Assembly (NCBI RefSeq): GCF_026012015.1
Contig: NZ_BRXR01000001.1
Span: 1,396,001 to 1,460,000, forward strand
Origin: Clostridium omnivorum
Lineage (GTDB): Bacteria; Bacillota; Clostridia; Clostridiales; Clostridiaceae
Direction of reading: 5' to 3'
DNA: 64,000 nucleotides
Shown: positions 28,821 to 38,340 of the stretch, piece by piece
How positions within the stretch are numbered: the stretch's first letter is position 1
Layout of the letters: each line of letters opens with the position of its first letter
Position numbers and translations under genes: made by a program
Notes under the pieces: model-generated
The model's database searches: none
Told to the model about the DNA's origin: nothing
What the model saw: the letters and a program-made list of their open reading frames with translations, nothing else

Positions 28821-30353
28821 ATGGAACTTAATACAAGTACTATAACCAAATATCAAAAAAATACTTTAAAGTTTGTATTAATAGTCTATTCTATTAGCGC
28901 GTTTCTTGCAGCTTTTATGTTTATAGGAATGAAGTTTCTTGGCTTCTATCCTGAAGTGAACATAGCTTTATTAGGTATGCTTTGCATTTTAATAATATTG
29001 GAGTTGACTACCTTTAAAATTATGTATGGAAAAGCTGTAAAAAATGGATCACTAAATAATAAAGCCTTAAAAGCACTAAAAAATATCATACTTGCATTTT
29101 CTTATATAAATTATATTTATATATGTTTAGTAATTCCCTCAAAAGAATTATGGATAAGCGTTTTTTATTTTATAATACTTGGGGCTCTATTTTTAGATAA
29201 CAAAATGAATATTTTTTCAATAATTCTAAGCATAATTTCTCAAGTAATAGTATTTACATTAAATCCGCAAACACTTCCTGGCGAATTTTTCTTAAGAGAA
29301 TTAATAGTTAGAATCGTTGTAATTGGCTTAGCCTCATTTGGTATAATAATTTTCACATCCTTTGCATCAAAGCTGCTTAATAGCATTGAAAAGAATGAAA
29401 ATGAACTAAAGAAAAGTAATGATAATATAAACAATATGTTTAAGAAAACCTCTGAATTTTCCGTATCACTACTTAGTTCAAGTGAGGCCTTAGCAGCAAT
29501 ATCAGAAGAAGAAAGCTCTTCTTTAGAAGAAATAGCAAATGCAAGCCATGTAGTTGCTCAAGATGCAGATAGAATGCTTGAGGATACTACTAAAAATAGT
29601 GAAATTCTTAGTGAACTTTTAAATAAAAATGAAGCTATTTCCGCTAAAATTAAGTCTACTGAAGATAAATCTATTGATTTAATAGGCATATCAAACCAGA
29701 ACGAAGAGGCTCTTAACGAAACTTTAAATATAATTAGCGGCATAAAAAGCAGTATAGAAACTACCTTTGATGCCACAAAAGTTCTTGAAGAAAAATCCCG
29801 TCAAATTGACGAAATACTTCTTATTATAAGACAAATATCAGAGCAAACAAATCTCCTTGCATTAAACGCTTCTATTGAAGCTGCCAGGGCTGGTGAATTT
29901 GGAAAGGGCTTTGCTGTAGTTGCAGAAGAAATTCGAAAGTTAGCTGAAAATACAAGTAAATCTCTTAATGAAGTTTCTTCAATTACTAATGAGTTTAAAG
30001 TAAGAGTAAACGAAGTAGAAGATTTAATGGTTCAAAATACTGAAAAAATTAACTATGGTGATAATATACTAAATGATGCTGTTAATAATGTTAAAGATAT
30101 GATAGATGGTCTTAAAAATTCAGGTAACAGCATTAAAGAAATAAATGACTTAATTCATTCTCTATTAGACAAAACACAAAACGTTGTTTCCTTCAACTCC
30201 AACATTTCTGAAACAACTAAAAATACTATTACTAATTTTAATATGGTTTTTGAATCTATACATCAAAATGCAGCTATGAGTGAGGAATTGACCAGCAGTG
30301 CTGAAAATCTGAAAGCTATAGCTGTAGAAATGAACAAACTAATTCACAATTAA
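28821..30353 (+). CDS. Methyl-accepting chemotaxis protein without a large extracellular domain
   Basis: 510-aa chemoreceptor. The first ~190 residues form five or six closely spaced hydrophobic helices rather than one ligand-binding domain between two helices. The rest is a long coiled-coil signalling domain with the conserved hairpin tip ([19 protein letters not shown], about 335-355), which contacts CheA/CheW. The start is ATG 28821, 8 nt after GAGAGGTGA; the GTG at 28809 lies within the ribosome site. It is co-transcribed with the KAS III-like gene and so should share its c-di-GMP control. The membrane part may itself sense a lipid or membrane state, which is inference. Confidence 0.92.
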   Translation: MELNTSTITKYQKNTLKFVLIVYSISAFLAAFMFIGMKFLGFYPEVNIALLGMLCILIILELTTFKIMYGKAVKNGSLNNKALKALKNIILAFSYINYIYICLVIPSKELWISVFYFIILGALFLDNKMNIFSIILSIISQVIVFTLNPQTLPGEFFLRELIVRIVVIGLASFGIIIFTSFASKLLNSIEKNENELKKSNDNINNMFKKTSEFSVSLLSSSEALAAISEEESSSLEEIANASHVVAQDADRMLEDTTKNSEILSELLNKNEAISAKIKSTEDKSIDLIGISNQNEEALNETLNIISGIKSSIETTFDATKVLEEKSRQIDEILLIIRQISEQTNLLALNASIEAARAGEFGKGFAVVAEEIRKLAENTSKSLNEVSSITNEFKVRVNEVEDLMVQNTEKINYGDNILNDAVNNVKDMIDGLKNSGNSIKEINDLIHSLLDKTQNVVSFNSNISETTKNTITNFNMVFESIHQNAAMSEELTSSAENLKAIAVEMNKLIHN

Positions 30354-30380
30354 TTTGCTATATACAATTTTCCCCCTTTA

Positions 30381-30426
30381 AGCCCATCTCGTATAATATA
30401 TTGATATATGAGATGAGCTTTTTTTA
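30381..30426 (+). terminator. Terminator of the riboswitch operon
   Basis: Long imperfect stem (AGCCCATCTCGTATA with TATATGAGATGAGCT, 30381-30419) followed by seven T. Oriented for the chemoreceptor transcript. Confidence 0.75.
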
Positions 30427-30430
30427 TATT

Positions 30431-31669
30431 CTATACCTCTAAGGACTGAACATATTCATCAATAGCTTGAGCTACTATTTTTGACACTCTTACAGCTTCT
30501 ACAACTGTCCTTGCCCCAGTTACTACATCTCCAGAAGCAAAAACTCCTTCTCTAGTAGTTCCACCAACTTCATTTGTCTCAATTAGTCCTTTTTCAGTTA
30601 CCTCTATACCTTTTGTATTTGATACTATGTTTGCTCTAGGGCCTTGTCCAATTGCTAATATAACTGAATCTACTTTAAAGATTTCTTCAGTACCTTCTAA
30701 GACTTTTATTTTTCTTGTACCCTGTTGTTCTTCTACCTCTGTCTTAATATACTTTACGCCTTCATCAACAAACTCAATTGGTGCTTTATAAAATTCAAAT
30801 CTTACTCCATCAGCTTTTGCATATTCTACTTCAACAGGTTCTGCTTCAATGCCCTCTGGGCCTCCTCTGTACATTATAAAAACCTCTCTTGAACCATTTC
30901 TTAGTGCTGTTCTTGCAACATCCATGGCTACATTTCCCGCTCCAATAATGCACACTCTTCTTCCCAAATTATAAGATTTTGGATTTTTTAGATAGTCGAT
31001 TGCATAATGAACATGTCCAAAGGTTTCTCCTTTTATTCCTATGGCTGTTGCCTTCCATACCCCTGTGCCTATAAAGATAGCTTTATACCCGTCTCTAAAA
31101 ATATCATCCACAGTAATAGATGAACCTATTAGTGTGTTAGGCCTAATTTTGATACCCATACTAATTAGCTTTTCCTTAAGCTTTTCTAGAACACTTTTAG
31201 GAAGCCTAAACTCAGGTATTCCATATCTTAAAACACCGCCTATATTATCATGAGCTTCAAAAATTGTAATATTATAGCCTTTAGCTGCTAGTATAAATGC
31301 TATGCATATTCCTGCTGGTCCTGATCCTATTATAGCTATTTTCTTACCATTACGACTTATGACTTCTGTATTTATAAAATTTAAGTAATAGTCGGAAATA
31401 TAATTCTCTATTGCGCTTATTTGAACAGGATTATTCTTTTTACCTAAAACACAATGCCCCTCACATTGTTTTTCGTGTGGACATACTAAAGAGCATACCA
31501 CTGATAGTGGATTATTATTAAAAAGCTTTTCCCCCGCTTCTAATATTTCACCTTGTAAAAACATTTCAATGACTTCATTAATAGGAGTATTTACTGGACA
31601 TCCACTTTTACAATTTGGCTTTTTACAATTTAAACATCTTTTAGCTTCTTTAATGACAAATTCACCCAT
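30431..31669 (-). CDS. GltD-like NAD(P)H/FAD oxidoreductase (glutamate synthase beta-subunit family)
   Basis: 412-aa electron-transfer flavoprotein. The N-terminal Cys-rich domain (about 10-75; CLNC...C...CP and CSLVCPHEKQCEGHC) should bind two [4Fe-4S] clusters. An FAD Rossmann motif GSGPAGI lies near 115 and an NAD(P) Rossmann motif GAGNVAMD near 245. Members partner with a separate oxidoreductase, such as the glutamate synthase large subunit or NfnB-like subunits, and no such partner is adjacent. GGAGG precedes the ATG. It lies directly after a terminator with no room for a separate promoter. Confidence 0.87.
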   Translation of the reverse strand: MGEFVIKEAKRCLNCKKPNCKSGCPVNTPINEVIEMFLQGEILEAGEKLFNNNPLSVVCSLVCPHEKQCEGHCVLGKKNNPVQISAIENYISDYYLNFINTEVISRNGKKIAIIGSGPAGICIAFILAAKGYNITIFEAHDNIGGVLRYGIPEFRLPKSVLEKLKEKLISMGIKIRPNTLIGSSITVDDIFRDGYKAIFIGTGVWKATAIGIKGETFGHVHYAIDYLKNPKSYNLGRRVCIIGAGNVAMDVARTALRNGSREVFIMYRGGPEGIEAEPVEVEYAKADGVRFEFYKAPIEFVDEGVKYIKTEVEEQQGTRKIKVLEGTEEIFKVDSVILAIGQGPRANIVSNTKGIEVTEKGLIETNEVGGTTREGVFASGDVVTGARTVVEAVRVSKIVAQAIDEYVQSLEV

Positions 31670-31690
31670 GCTATGTTTCCTCCTATCCCT

Positions 31691-31742
31691 AAAATAAAAA
31701 AGCTGCAGGTGGATTACTGCTAGTTAAATCCATCTACAGCTT
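31691..31742 (-). terminator. Terminator/attenuator between oad genes and gltD-like gene
   Basis: 16-bp stem with G-U pairs (31700-31715 with 31727-31742), followed on the minus strand by TTTTTTATTTT. Only ~20 bp separate it from the next start codon. Confidence 0.82.
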
Positions 31743-31801
31743 GTTCACAGCTATAATTTTATACTCTTTATAGCAGTCAATCATTTATTATAATTATTTG
31801 T

Positions 31802-31936
31802 CTATTTCTCGGGAAATAATTTTATTAATGCCTTAATTGCAAGAAATATAATAAGTAATACTACAAAAATTCCGCCCATTCCCGCAAATAGTACTTTTAA
31901 CGCTTCATTAAAATTTGATAATGCTGCACCGTTCAT
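31802..31936 (-). CDS. Tiny membrane protein, N-terminal (membrane) part of an OadG-like gamma subunit
   Basis: 44-residue ORF starting at ATG 31936 with GGTAGGTGG upstream. It has one hydrophobic helix (about 16-36) followed by basic residues and a stop. Length, single helix and place next to oadB match the membrane anchor of sodium-pump decarboxylase gamma/delta subunits (OAD_gamma). The soluble C-terminal part usually fused to it seems to be encoded separately at 33555-33770. Assignment rests on context and topology. Confidence 0.7.
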   Translation of the reverse strand: MNGAALSNFNEALKVLFAGMGGIFVVLLIIFLAIKALIKLFPEK

Positions 31937-31958
31937 CTATGCCACCTACCTTATATAC

Positions 31959-33083
31959 CTAAAATTTGATTAGGTTTAATATTAATCCACCAGCAATAAC
32001 TGATGCTATTTGTCCTGCTACATTGGCTCCAACTGCATGCATTAATATAAAGTTTTGATTGTCTTCCTTTTGAGCCATTTTTTGAATTACTCTAGCTGAC
32101 ATAGGGAATGCTGATATTCCAGCAGCACCTACCATTGGATTAACCTTATGCTTAAGGAATAAATTAAGGAATTTTGCAAAAAGAACTCCTCCAATAGTGT
32201 CGAAAATAAATGCACATAATCCAAGCGCAATTACTATGCCAGTTTTAACAGTAACGAAGTTTTCTGCTGTCATAGAAGCTGCAATTGTTATTCCAAGTAA
32301 TAGTGTAATAATGTTTACAAGTTCGTTTTGTGCAGTTTTTGATAACTTTTCTAATACTCCACATTCTCTTATTAGGTTTCCAAACATTAAAAATCCTACT
32401 AGAGATACTGAAGTCGGAGCTATAAGTCCTGCAATTACAGTAACTACTATTGGAAATAATATTTTTGTTCTCTTAGAAATATTTTCAGCCTTATAAGGCA
32501 TTCTTATCATTCTTTCCTTCTTAGTTGTAACTAGTTTTATAGCAAAAGGCTGTATAACTGGTACTAATGACATATAAGAATATGCTGCTACAGTAATTGG
32601 TGCTATAAGACTACTTTTAAAGTAGTTAGCTACAAATATTGAAGTAGGTCCATCTGCTGCTCCTATAATACCTATTGATGCTGCATCCTTTAAATCAAAT
32701 CCTAAAAGTGCTGCTACGCATATAGTAAAGAATATTCCAAATTGAGCAGCTGCTCCAAATAGAAGCATAAAAGGATTAGAAAGAAGTGGTCCGAAGTCTA
32801 TCATAGCTCCTATTCCTATAAATAGAAGGAGTGGAAACATTTCTGTTGATATTCCACCTTTAAATAGGAAATCCAAAATACCCTCTACTGGTGTTCCATT
32901 TAAAGATTGTGTTATAGCTCCTGACATTGGTATATTTACAAGAATCGCACCAAATCCCATAGGCAATAATAGTGCAGGTTCAAAATCCTTAGCTATTGCT
33001 AAGTATATTAGTACTGCTCCAATACACCACATTACTATTTGCTTTATGGTAATTGAAGTAATACCAGCTAATAAAAAACTCAT
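31959..33083 (-). CDS. oadB: Sodium-ion-translocating decarboxylase, beta subunit
   Basis: 374-aa integral membrane subunit that decarboxylates the carboxybiotin and exports Na+. About nine to ten hydrophobic segments. The conserved GAADGPTSIF stretch (about 140-150) contains the aspartate used for Na+ transport, and AAGISAFPMSARV near 320 is also typical. GGGAGG precedes the ATG. It lies with the alpha, biotin and gamma pieces in one minus-strand operon after the citrate lyase genes. Confidence 0.95.
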   Translation of the reverse strand: MSFLLAGITSITIKQIVMWCIGAVLIYLAIAKDFEPALLLPMGFGAILVNIPMSGAITQSLNGTPVEGILDFLFKGGISTEMFPLLLFIGIGAMIDFGPLLSNPFMLLFGAAAQFGIFFTICVAALLGFDLKDAASIGIIGAADGPTSIFVANYFKSSLIAPITVAAYSYMSLVPVIQPFAIKLVTTKKERMIRMPYKAENISKRTKILFPIVVTVIAGLIAPTSVSLVGFLMFGNLIRECGVLEKLSKTAQNELVNIITLLLGITIAASMTAENFVTVKTGIVIALGLCAFIFDTIGGVLFAKFLNLFLKHKVNPMVGAAGISAFPMSARVIQKMAQKEDNQNFILMHAVGANVAGQIASVIAGGLILNLIKF

Positions 33084-33176
33084 TATTGTAATCCTCCCTT
33101 GTATTCATCATATTGCTTAGTAATAGCACTCTTATGTTTTCCGCTTTAATTAACAGTCCCTGATATAATCAAATAA

Positions 33177-33524
33177 TTAAGCTATTTGAACAAGAGCATC
33201 TCCAGCGTTTACAGAATCGCCTTTAGCTACTGATACTGCAGTAACAGTTCCATCTACTGGTGATACTATTTCATTTTCCATCTTCATAGCTTCAAGTACT
33301 ACTAATAATTGTCCTTTTTTAATTACATCTCCAGGCTTAACAGCAACATTTACAATATTACCAGGCATTGGAGCATCTATTTTTTGTCCCCCTGCATTTT
33401 GTACTGGAGCACTAGTACGTACTGGAGCTTCTTTTTCTACCACAGAAGTAGCTGCTTCTCCTGTTACCTCTTCTATTTCTACTTCATAAGCTTTTCCGTT
33501 TAACTTTATAACATACTTTTTCAT
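33177..33524 (-). CDS. Biotin carrier protein of the sodium-pump decarboxylase
   Basis: 115-aa biotinyl protein: short N-terminal strand region, Pro/Ala-type linker (about 25-45) and a C-terminal biotinyl domain with EAMKMEN (Lys about 35 from the end). It shuttles CO2 from OadA to OadB. In many bacteria this domain is fused to OadA; here OadA ends at 467 aa and the carrier is separate, as in GcdC/MmdC systems. Confidence 0.94.
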   Translation of the reverse strand: MKKYVIKLNGKAYEVEIEEVTGEAATSVVEKEAPVRTSAPVQNAGGQKIDAPMPGNIVNVAVKPGDVIKKGQLLVVLEAMKMENEIVSPVDGTVTAVSVAKGDSVNAGDALVQIA

Positions 33525-33554
33525 ATCTTTTAAACACCCTCCTGTAATTCTATA

Positions 33555-33770
33555 TTATTTAATTCTAGTAATCCTTGAAATATGAAAATGTGAATCTGGC
33601 TTATCTTCACCAGCCATAGCAGCTGCTGCTAAAGCTACAACAATTCTATCCTCTTCATCAATCTCTAGGCTTACTCTATTTTCGTCACTGCTTTGAGCTG
33701 CCTGCTTTACTACCTCTTCTGATTTTTCTTCATTACCAAAAAGTCTCTTAAAAAAATCTGATATTGCCAC
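33555..33770 (-). CDS. Small soluble OadG-like/MmdE-like subunit
   Basis: About 71 aa, hydrophilic N-terminus, then a short helical EDRIVVALAAAAMAGED and a basic HFHISRITRI end. This tail resembles the cytoplasmic C-terminus of OadG/MmdD subunits, which binds the carboxyltransferase, and the tiny MmdE subunit. The start is uncertain: GTG 33770, with AAGGTGGTGA upstream, is favoured over the GTGs at 33779 and 33782 that overlap that site. It lies between oadA and the biotin carrier. Confidence 0.65.
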   Translation of the reverse strand: MAISDFFKRLFGNEEKSEEVVKQAAQSSDENRVSLEIDEEDRIVVALAAAAMAGEDKPDSHFHISRITRIK

Positions 33771-33792
33771 TGTTTTCACCACCTTATATACA

Positions 33793-35196
33793 TTACATAG
33801 TTACAGTAATATAATGTATTTTTTCTGAGCTGTCACCTGAAGCTTCATTAGTCTTTGGGTTTAGCCTATCTTCAAAGAATTTCCTAGCAACCTGAGGAAA
33901 TAATATATAGGATAATAAATCTTCTGTAGAAGTAGCTAAATCACCAATTTCAGCTCTGTACTTTTCTATTTCTGGCTCTAATAAATCTGCTGGCCTAACA
34001 GTGATTATCTCCTCATCACCAATAATCTTTTGTTTAACTTCTTCATTAATTGGTGCTGGTGATCTTCCATATAGTCCTCTAACATATTCCTTTATTTCTT
34101 TTGGTACCATCTTATATCTTTCACCAGCTAATATATTAAACACTGCTTGTGTTCCAACCATTTGGCTAAGTGGAGTAACAAGTGGTGGAAAACCTAAGTC
34201 TTCTCTTACTCTTGGAATTTCTCTAAGTACAGCCTCGTATTTATCCTCTGCACGTTGAGCCTTTAGCTGTGATAAAAGGTTTGAAAGCATTCCTCCTGGA
34301 ACTTGATAGGATATAGTCTTTGGTTCAACATCCATAACCTTAGGATTTAGTATGCCATTTTCTCTGTACTTTTCTTTTATAGGTTTAAAATAATCAGCAA
34401 TTTCTCCTAATAGGTTAGTATCAAGTTTAGGGTCTCTATCACTTTCCTTTAGGGTAAGTACTAGTGATTCTGTAGCTGGCTGTGAAGTACCTTCAGCAAA
34501 AGGTGAAATTGCAGTATCAATTATGTCAATCCCTGCTTCTACAGCCTTTAGATAGGTCATTGATGCAATTCCACTTGTACTATGAGTGTGCAACTCTAAA
34601 GGAATACTTACAGTTTCCTTTAATCTCTTAACAAGCTCATAAGCGGAAAATGGTGTAAGTATGCCGGCCATATCCTTTATACAAATTGAATCTGCGCCAA
34701 GGCTTTCCATCTTCTTTGACAGCTCTACATAGTAATCTATAGTATGAATCTTACTAGTAGTGTAGCTAATTGCACATTGGCAATGCGCTCCAGCCTTTTT
34801 AATTGCCTTGATTGAAGTTTCTAGATTTCTTGTATCATTTAATGCATCAAAAACTCTAATTATGTCTATTCCATTTTCAACGGATTTCTTTATAAATTCC
34901 TCAACTACATCATCTGCATAATGCTTATATCCTAAAAGATTTTGTCCCCTTAAAAGCATTTGAAGTTTGGTATTCTTAGCAACTTTTCTTATTGCTCTAA
35001 GCCTTTCCCATGGATCTTCATTAAGAAAACGCAAACAAGCATCAAAGGTTGCTCCTCCCCATACTTCTAATGCATTATATCCAACTCTGTCCATTTTCTC
35101 TAGTATAGGCAATATTTCATCAGTTCTTAATCTTGTAGCTATTAGAGACTGATGTCCATCTCTTAATGATGTCTCTGTTATTTTAACTGGATTCAC
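33793..35196 (-). CDS. oadA: Oxaloacetate decarboxylase subunit alpha (carboxyltransferase)
   Basis: Transfers the C4 carboxyl of oxaloacetate to biotin, yielding pyruvate. It has an HMGL-like TIM barrel with ETSLRDGHQS near residue 10 and the ELHTHSTSG metal-binding segment (about 205-215), then the conserved PycB-type domain. Length 467 aa, without the fused biotinyl domain. Translation starts at GTG 35196 behind GAGGAGGT. It follows citX by about 100 nt, coupling citrate cleavage to sodium export. Confidence 0.95.
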   Translation of the reverse strand: MNPVKITETSLRDGHQSLIATRLRTDEILPILEKMDRVGYNALEVWGGATFDACLRFLNEDPWERLRAIRKVAKNTKLQMLLRGQNLLGYKHYADDVVEEFIKKSVENGIDIIRVFDALNDTRNLETSIKAIKKAGAHCQCAISYTTSKIHTIDYYVELSKKMESLGADSICIKDMAGILTPFSAYELVKRLKETVSIPLELHTHSTSGIASMTYLKAVEAGIDIIDTAISPFAEGTSQPATESLVLTLKESDRDPKLDTNLLGEIADYFKPIKEKYRENGILNPKVMDVEPKTISYQVPGGMLSNLLSQLKAQRAEDKYEAVLREIPRVREDLGFPPLVTPLSQMVGTQAVFNILAGERYKMVPKEIKEYVRGLYGRSPAPINEEVKQKIIGDEEIITVRPADLLEPEIEKYRAEIGDLATSTEDLLSYILFPQVARKFFEDRLNPKTNEASGDSSEKIHYITVTM

Positions 35197-35294
35197 TATC
35201 TTTACCTCCTCATAACCTTATAAAGATTACAAATCTTTATAGTACTATTATTCCTTAAGTTCCTCATAATTCCACTAAAGCTATACTATCTATG

Positions 35295-35834
35295 TTAACG
35301 CATCAACTGGAAATAATCAATTGCCATGGATTCAATCTTATCAATTAGCTCATTAACCCCATGTGCCCTTGATCTCCCACATGCAAATGCATTATTATCA
35401 CATAATAAGCATTTTCTTGGGCTTATTCCTAAGTCCTCCCTAGAAATTTGCCTTCCCTTAGCATCCAAAACATCAAAATCATACAATCTTCCTAAAGGAT
35501 GATTTTCCTCAATTGAGGTTGTTAACTCCTTTATCAAAGCTGCTGATATATCAAACACAGCTAAATACTCTGGGCCACTATTTTTAATAAATTCCTTTTC
35601 ATACAGCATATGAATTGGATATTCATTTATTTTTTGCTTAAAAACAAGCAAACCTTCATCATATATCTGTTTTACAAGGGAGTTATACTTTACGGGTCCA
35701 GGTATATTTAGTTTATAAGATACAACTGTGCTACCATACTTGTCTAGCAAATAGTGCTGATTATTAACTCTTATTTCTCTTGCTCTTAAAATGTCATCTA
35801 AAGTTTGTTCTTCACCTTTAAAGTATAAGCTCAC
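35295..35834 (-). CDS. citX: Holo-citrate lyase synthase CitX
   Basis: 179-aa nucleotidyltransferase that attaches the phosphoribosyl-dephospho-CoA prosthetic group to Ser of CitD. The GRLYDFDVLD segment and the KCLLC...ACGRSRAH stretch in the last third are characteristic. It follows citF in the cit operon; the prosthetic group itself is made by CitG (38807-39685). Confidence 0.93.
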   Translation of the reverse strand: MSLYFKGEEQTLDDILRAREIRVNNQHYLLDKYGSTVVSYKLNIPGPVKYNSLVKQIYDEGLLVFKQKINEYPIHMLYEKEFIKNSGPEYLAVFDISAALIKELTTSIEENHPLGRLYDFDVLDAKGRQISREDLGISPRKCLLCDNNAFACGRSRAHGVNELIDKIESMAIDYFQLMR

Positions 35835-35918
35835 CTTATAACCCTCCTAAATTTCATAGGATTTATAGCAAATTTGTATGTTATAAATCCTATTTCAGTT
35901 AAATAGCTTATATGCTTC

Positions 35919-37451
35919 TTATTTTACTTTTCTTACAACATCAATGATGCTTCCGTCTCTATATTCAACTACTGCGATTACTTGATTTTCATACTGAATT
36001 TTGTCCGGAGTTCCTACTATTTTATAAGCTTTTTCCTTTAGTTCTTCAATAGTATAAACAGGAACACTTAGGTTCTTAAAGTTTTCAATTAAGTCTGTTC
36101 TTCTTGGGTTAATTGCAATACCTATTTCTGTAACAAGTACATCAATACTTTCACCTGGTGTAATAACTGTATTTACAGAATCAACAACACAAGGTATTCT
36201 TCCACGAATTAATGGAGAAACAATCACAGTTAGCTTTGCACAAGCTGCAGTGTCACAGTGTCCACCAGAAGCTCCTCTTAAAACGCCATCAGATCCTGTC
36301 ATAACATTTACATTAAAATTTGTGTCTATTTCTAAGGCTGATAGCACAACAACATCTAACTTATTTGCAATGCAGCCTTTGTTATGTGGATTAGCATAGA
36401 AAGAAGCATCTATTTCATGATGCATTGGATTCTTGCCAATTGAAGCTACTGCACTTAAATCAAAGCCTTGTACATCAAAGATATTTTTAATTAGTCCTTC
36501 TTCATGCATCTCTACCATAGGCTTAGTTATTCCACCAAGGGCAAAGCTAGCTTTGATATCTCTTTTTATCATTTCTTCTCTAATAAATCTGCTTACAGCA
36601 AGTGATGAGCCACCAGTTCCTGTTTGGAAGGAAAAGCCATCCTTAAAATATCCAGATTCAATTATAACTTTGCTTGCATATTCTGCAATTAATAATTCCT
36701 TTGGATTTTTAGTATATCTTGTAGCACCAGAAGCTATTCCCGCAGGATCACCTATTTTGTCTATCTTAACCACATAATCAACATTTGTTTGTGGGATACT
36801 TGCAGGCATATTTGGAAAATCAACTAAGCAATCTGTTATTATAATTACTTTGTCTGCATATTGGGCATCTACCTTTGCATAACCTAATGAGCCGCAGTTT
36901 GCATTTCCTCCTGTACCACTTGCATTACCGTATTCATCACAGGATGGAGCTCCTAAAAAGGCAACATCTACTTTTATCTCGCCAGCTTCTACTGCCCTAG
37001 CTCTTCCACCATGGGATCTTATTATTACTGGCTCTTTCATTAGCCCATTTGATATTTCTTCAGCAAGTGCGCCTCTTAGTCCACTTGTTGTGATGCTTGT
37101 AATTACACCATTCTTAATGTGTTCAATTAATGGCTTATGTATACCAGCTAGAGAACTAGATGCAAGCTTTATATCCTTAATTCCAAGCTTTGCAATAGTA
37201 TCCACAACCATATTTAATATATAATCACCTTCTCTAAAGTGATGGTGAAAAGAAATAGTCATTCCATCTTTTAATCCACTTTTTACTATAGCTTCTTCTA
37301 TACTTTCAAGCAGTTTGCTTTCTCCAGGAATAACTGGTTTAACTTTAGGAGTTGTTTTTGTTATTTCTTCGTCCATAGAAAATGGCTTTTCATAAAGCTT
37401 TCTTGATTTTATAATTTCTTCTGGAATTTCTCTTCCTAAACTATTTTTCAT
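35919..37451 (-). CDS. citF: Citrate lyase alpha subunit (citrate:acetyl-ACP transferase)
   Basis: 510-aa CoA-transferase-fold subunit exchanging acetyl for citryl on CitD. SFHHHFREGD (about 70-80) and glycine-rich GTGGSSLAVS mark the family. Its ATG lies inside the 3' end of citE (11-bp overlap), indicating translational coupling. Two frames of the same transcript encode citD, citE and citF in order. Confidence 0.95.
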   Translation of the reverse strand: MKNSLGREIPEEIIKSRKLYEKPFSMDEEITKTTPKVKPVIPGESKLLESIEEAIVKSGLKDGMTISFHHHFREGDYILNMVVDTIAKLGIKDIKLASSSLAGIHKPLIEHIKNGVITSITTSGLRGALAEEISNGLMKEPVIIRSHGGRARAVEAGEIKVDVAFLGAPSCDEYGNASGTGGNANCGSLGYAKVDAQYADKVIIITDCLVDFPNMPASIPQTNVDYVVKIDKIGDPAGIASGATRYTKNPKELLIAEYASKVIIESGYFKDGFSFQTGTGGSSLAVSRFIREEMIKRDIKASFALGGITKPMVEMHEEGLIKNIFDVQGFDLSAVASIGKNPMHHEIDASFYANPHNKGCIANKLDVVVLSALEIDTNFNVNVMTGSDGVLRGASGGHCDTAACAKLTVIVSPLIRGRIPCVVDSVNTVITPGESIDVLVTEIGIAINPRRTDLIENFKNLSVPVYTIEELKEKAYKIVGTPDKIQYENQVIAVVEYRDGSIIDVVRKVK

Positions 37452-38340
37452 AGCTCTCGCCCTCCTTGTATAAGCCTACAGCACTTGCTAGTTGTAATAC
37501 TCTTTCTGCTCTGTCAACTATAGGTTTGTCTATCATTTTTCCGTTTAATGATATAACTCCCAAACCTTTTTCTTCTGCTTCCTTAGCAGCTCTCTTAACA
37601 TCTATAGACTTCTTTATTTCTTGAGGAGTAGGTGCATATATCTCATGGACTGGTTTTATTTGTCTTGGGTTTATAACTGACTTTCCATCAAAACCAAGCT
37701 GCTTAATTAATTCTACTTCTCTTCTAAAGCCCTCTTCATTATCAACATCTGAATAAACTGTATCTAAGGCATATATTCCAGCCGCTCTAGCTGCTATAAC
37801 TATTTGAGTTCTTGCCCCTAATAGCTCCATACCGTCTGGATATCTCTTAGTTTTCATGTTAGTAACATAATCTTCTGCTCCAAGTGCTATTCCTATAAGC
37901 CTTTTACTAGCAGTTGCAATTTCGTAGGCATTTATTACTCCAACTGGGCTTTCTATAGCAGCCATCATCCTAGTACTTCCTACTTCTCTTCCAATTTTTC
38001 TTTCTACTTCTTCAATAATAGCTTCTACTGCATGAATATCTTCTTTACTATCAGTTTTAGGAAGTCTTATTACATCAACTCCAGCTCTTACCATAGCTTC
38101 AATATCTGGTCTTCCAAAAGGAGTATCTAATGAATTTATTCTTACTACTAATTCAGTATTGCCATAGTCTATTGTCTTTATTGCATTATATACAAGAAAC
38201 CTAGCGGAATCCTTTTCAGTTATTGCCACAGCATCCTCTAAGTCAAACATTATTGAGTCTGCTCCGTAAATATATGCATCTTTAACCATTCCAGCATTGC
38301 TACCTGGAAGAAACATCATAGTTCTTCTTAAACGTTCCAT
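37441..38340 (-). CDS. citE: Citrate lyase beta subunit (citryl-ACP lyase)
   Basis: 299-aa HpcH/HpaI-type aldolase cleaving citryl-ACP to oxaloacetate and acetyl-ACP. MMFLPGSN near the start, FDLEDAV (about 33-39; Mg2+ region) and the Glu/Asp pair in ALGAEDY are present. Its ATG overlaps the citD stop by one base (TAATG). Confidence 0.96.
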   Translation of the reverse strand: MERLRRTMMFLPGSNAGMVKDAYIYGADSIMFDLEDAVAITEKDSARFLVYNAIKTIDYGNTELVVRINSLDTPFGRPDIEAMVRAGVDVIRLPKTDSKEDIHAVEAIIEEVERKIGREVGSTRMMAAIESPVGVINAYEIATASKRLIGIALGAEDYVTNMKTKRYPDGMELLGARTQIVIAARAAGIYALDTVYSDVDNEEGFRREVELIKQLGFDGKSVINPRQIKPVHEIYAPTPQEIKKSIDVKRAAKEAEEKGLGVISLNGKMIDKPIVDRAERVLQLASAVGLYKEGESYEK

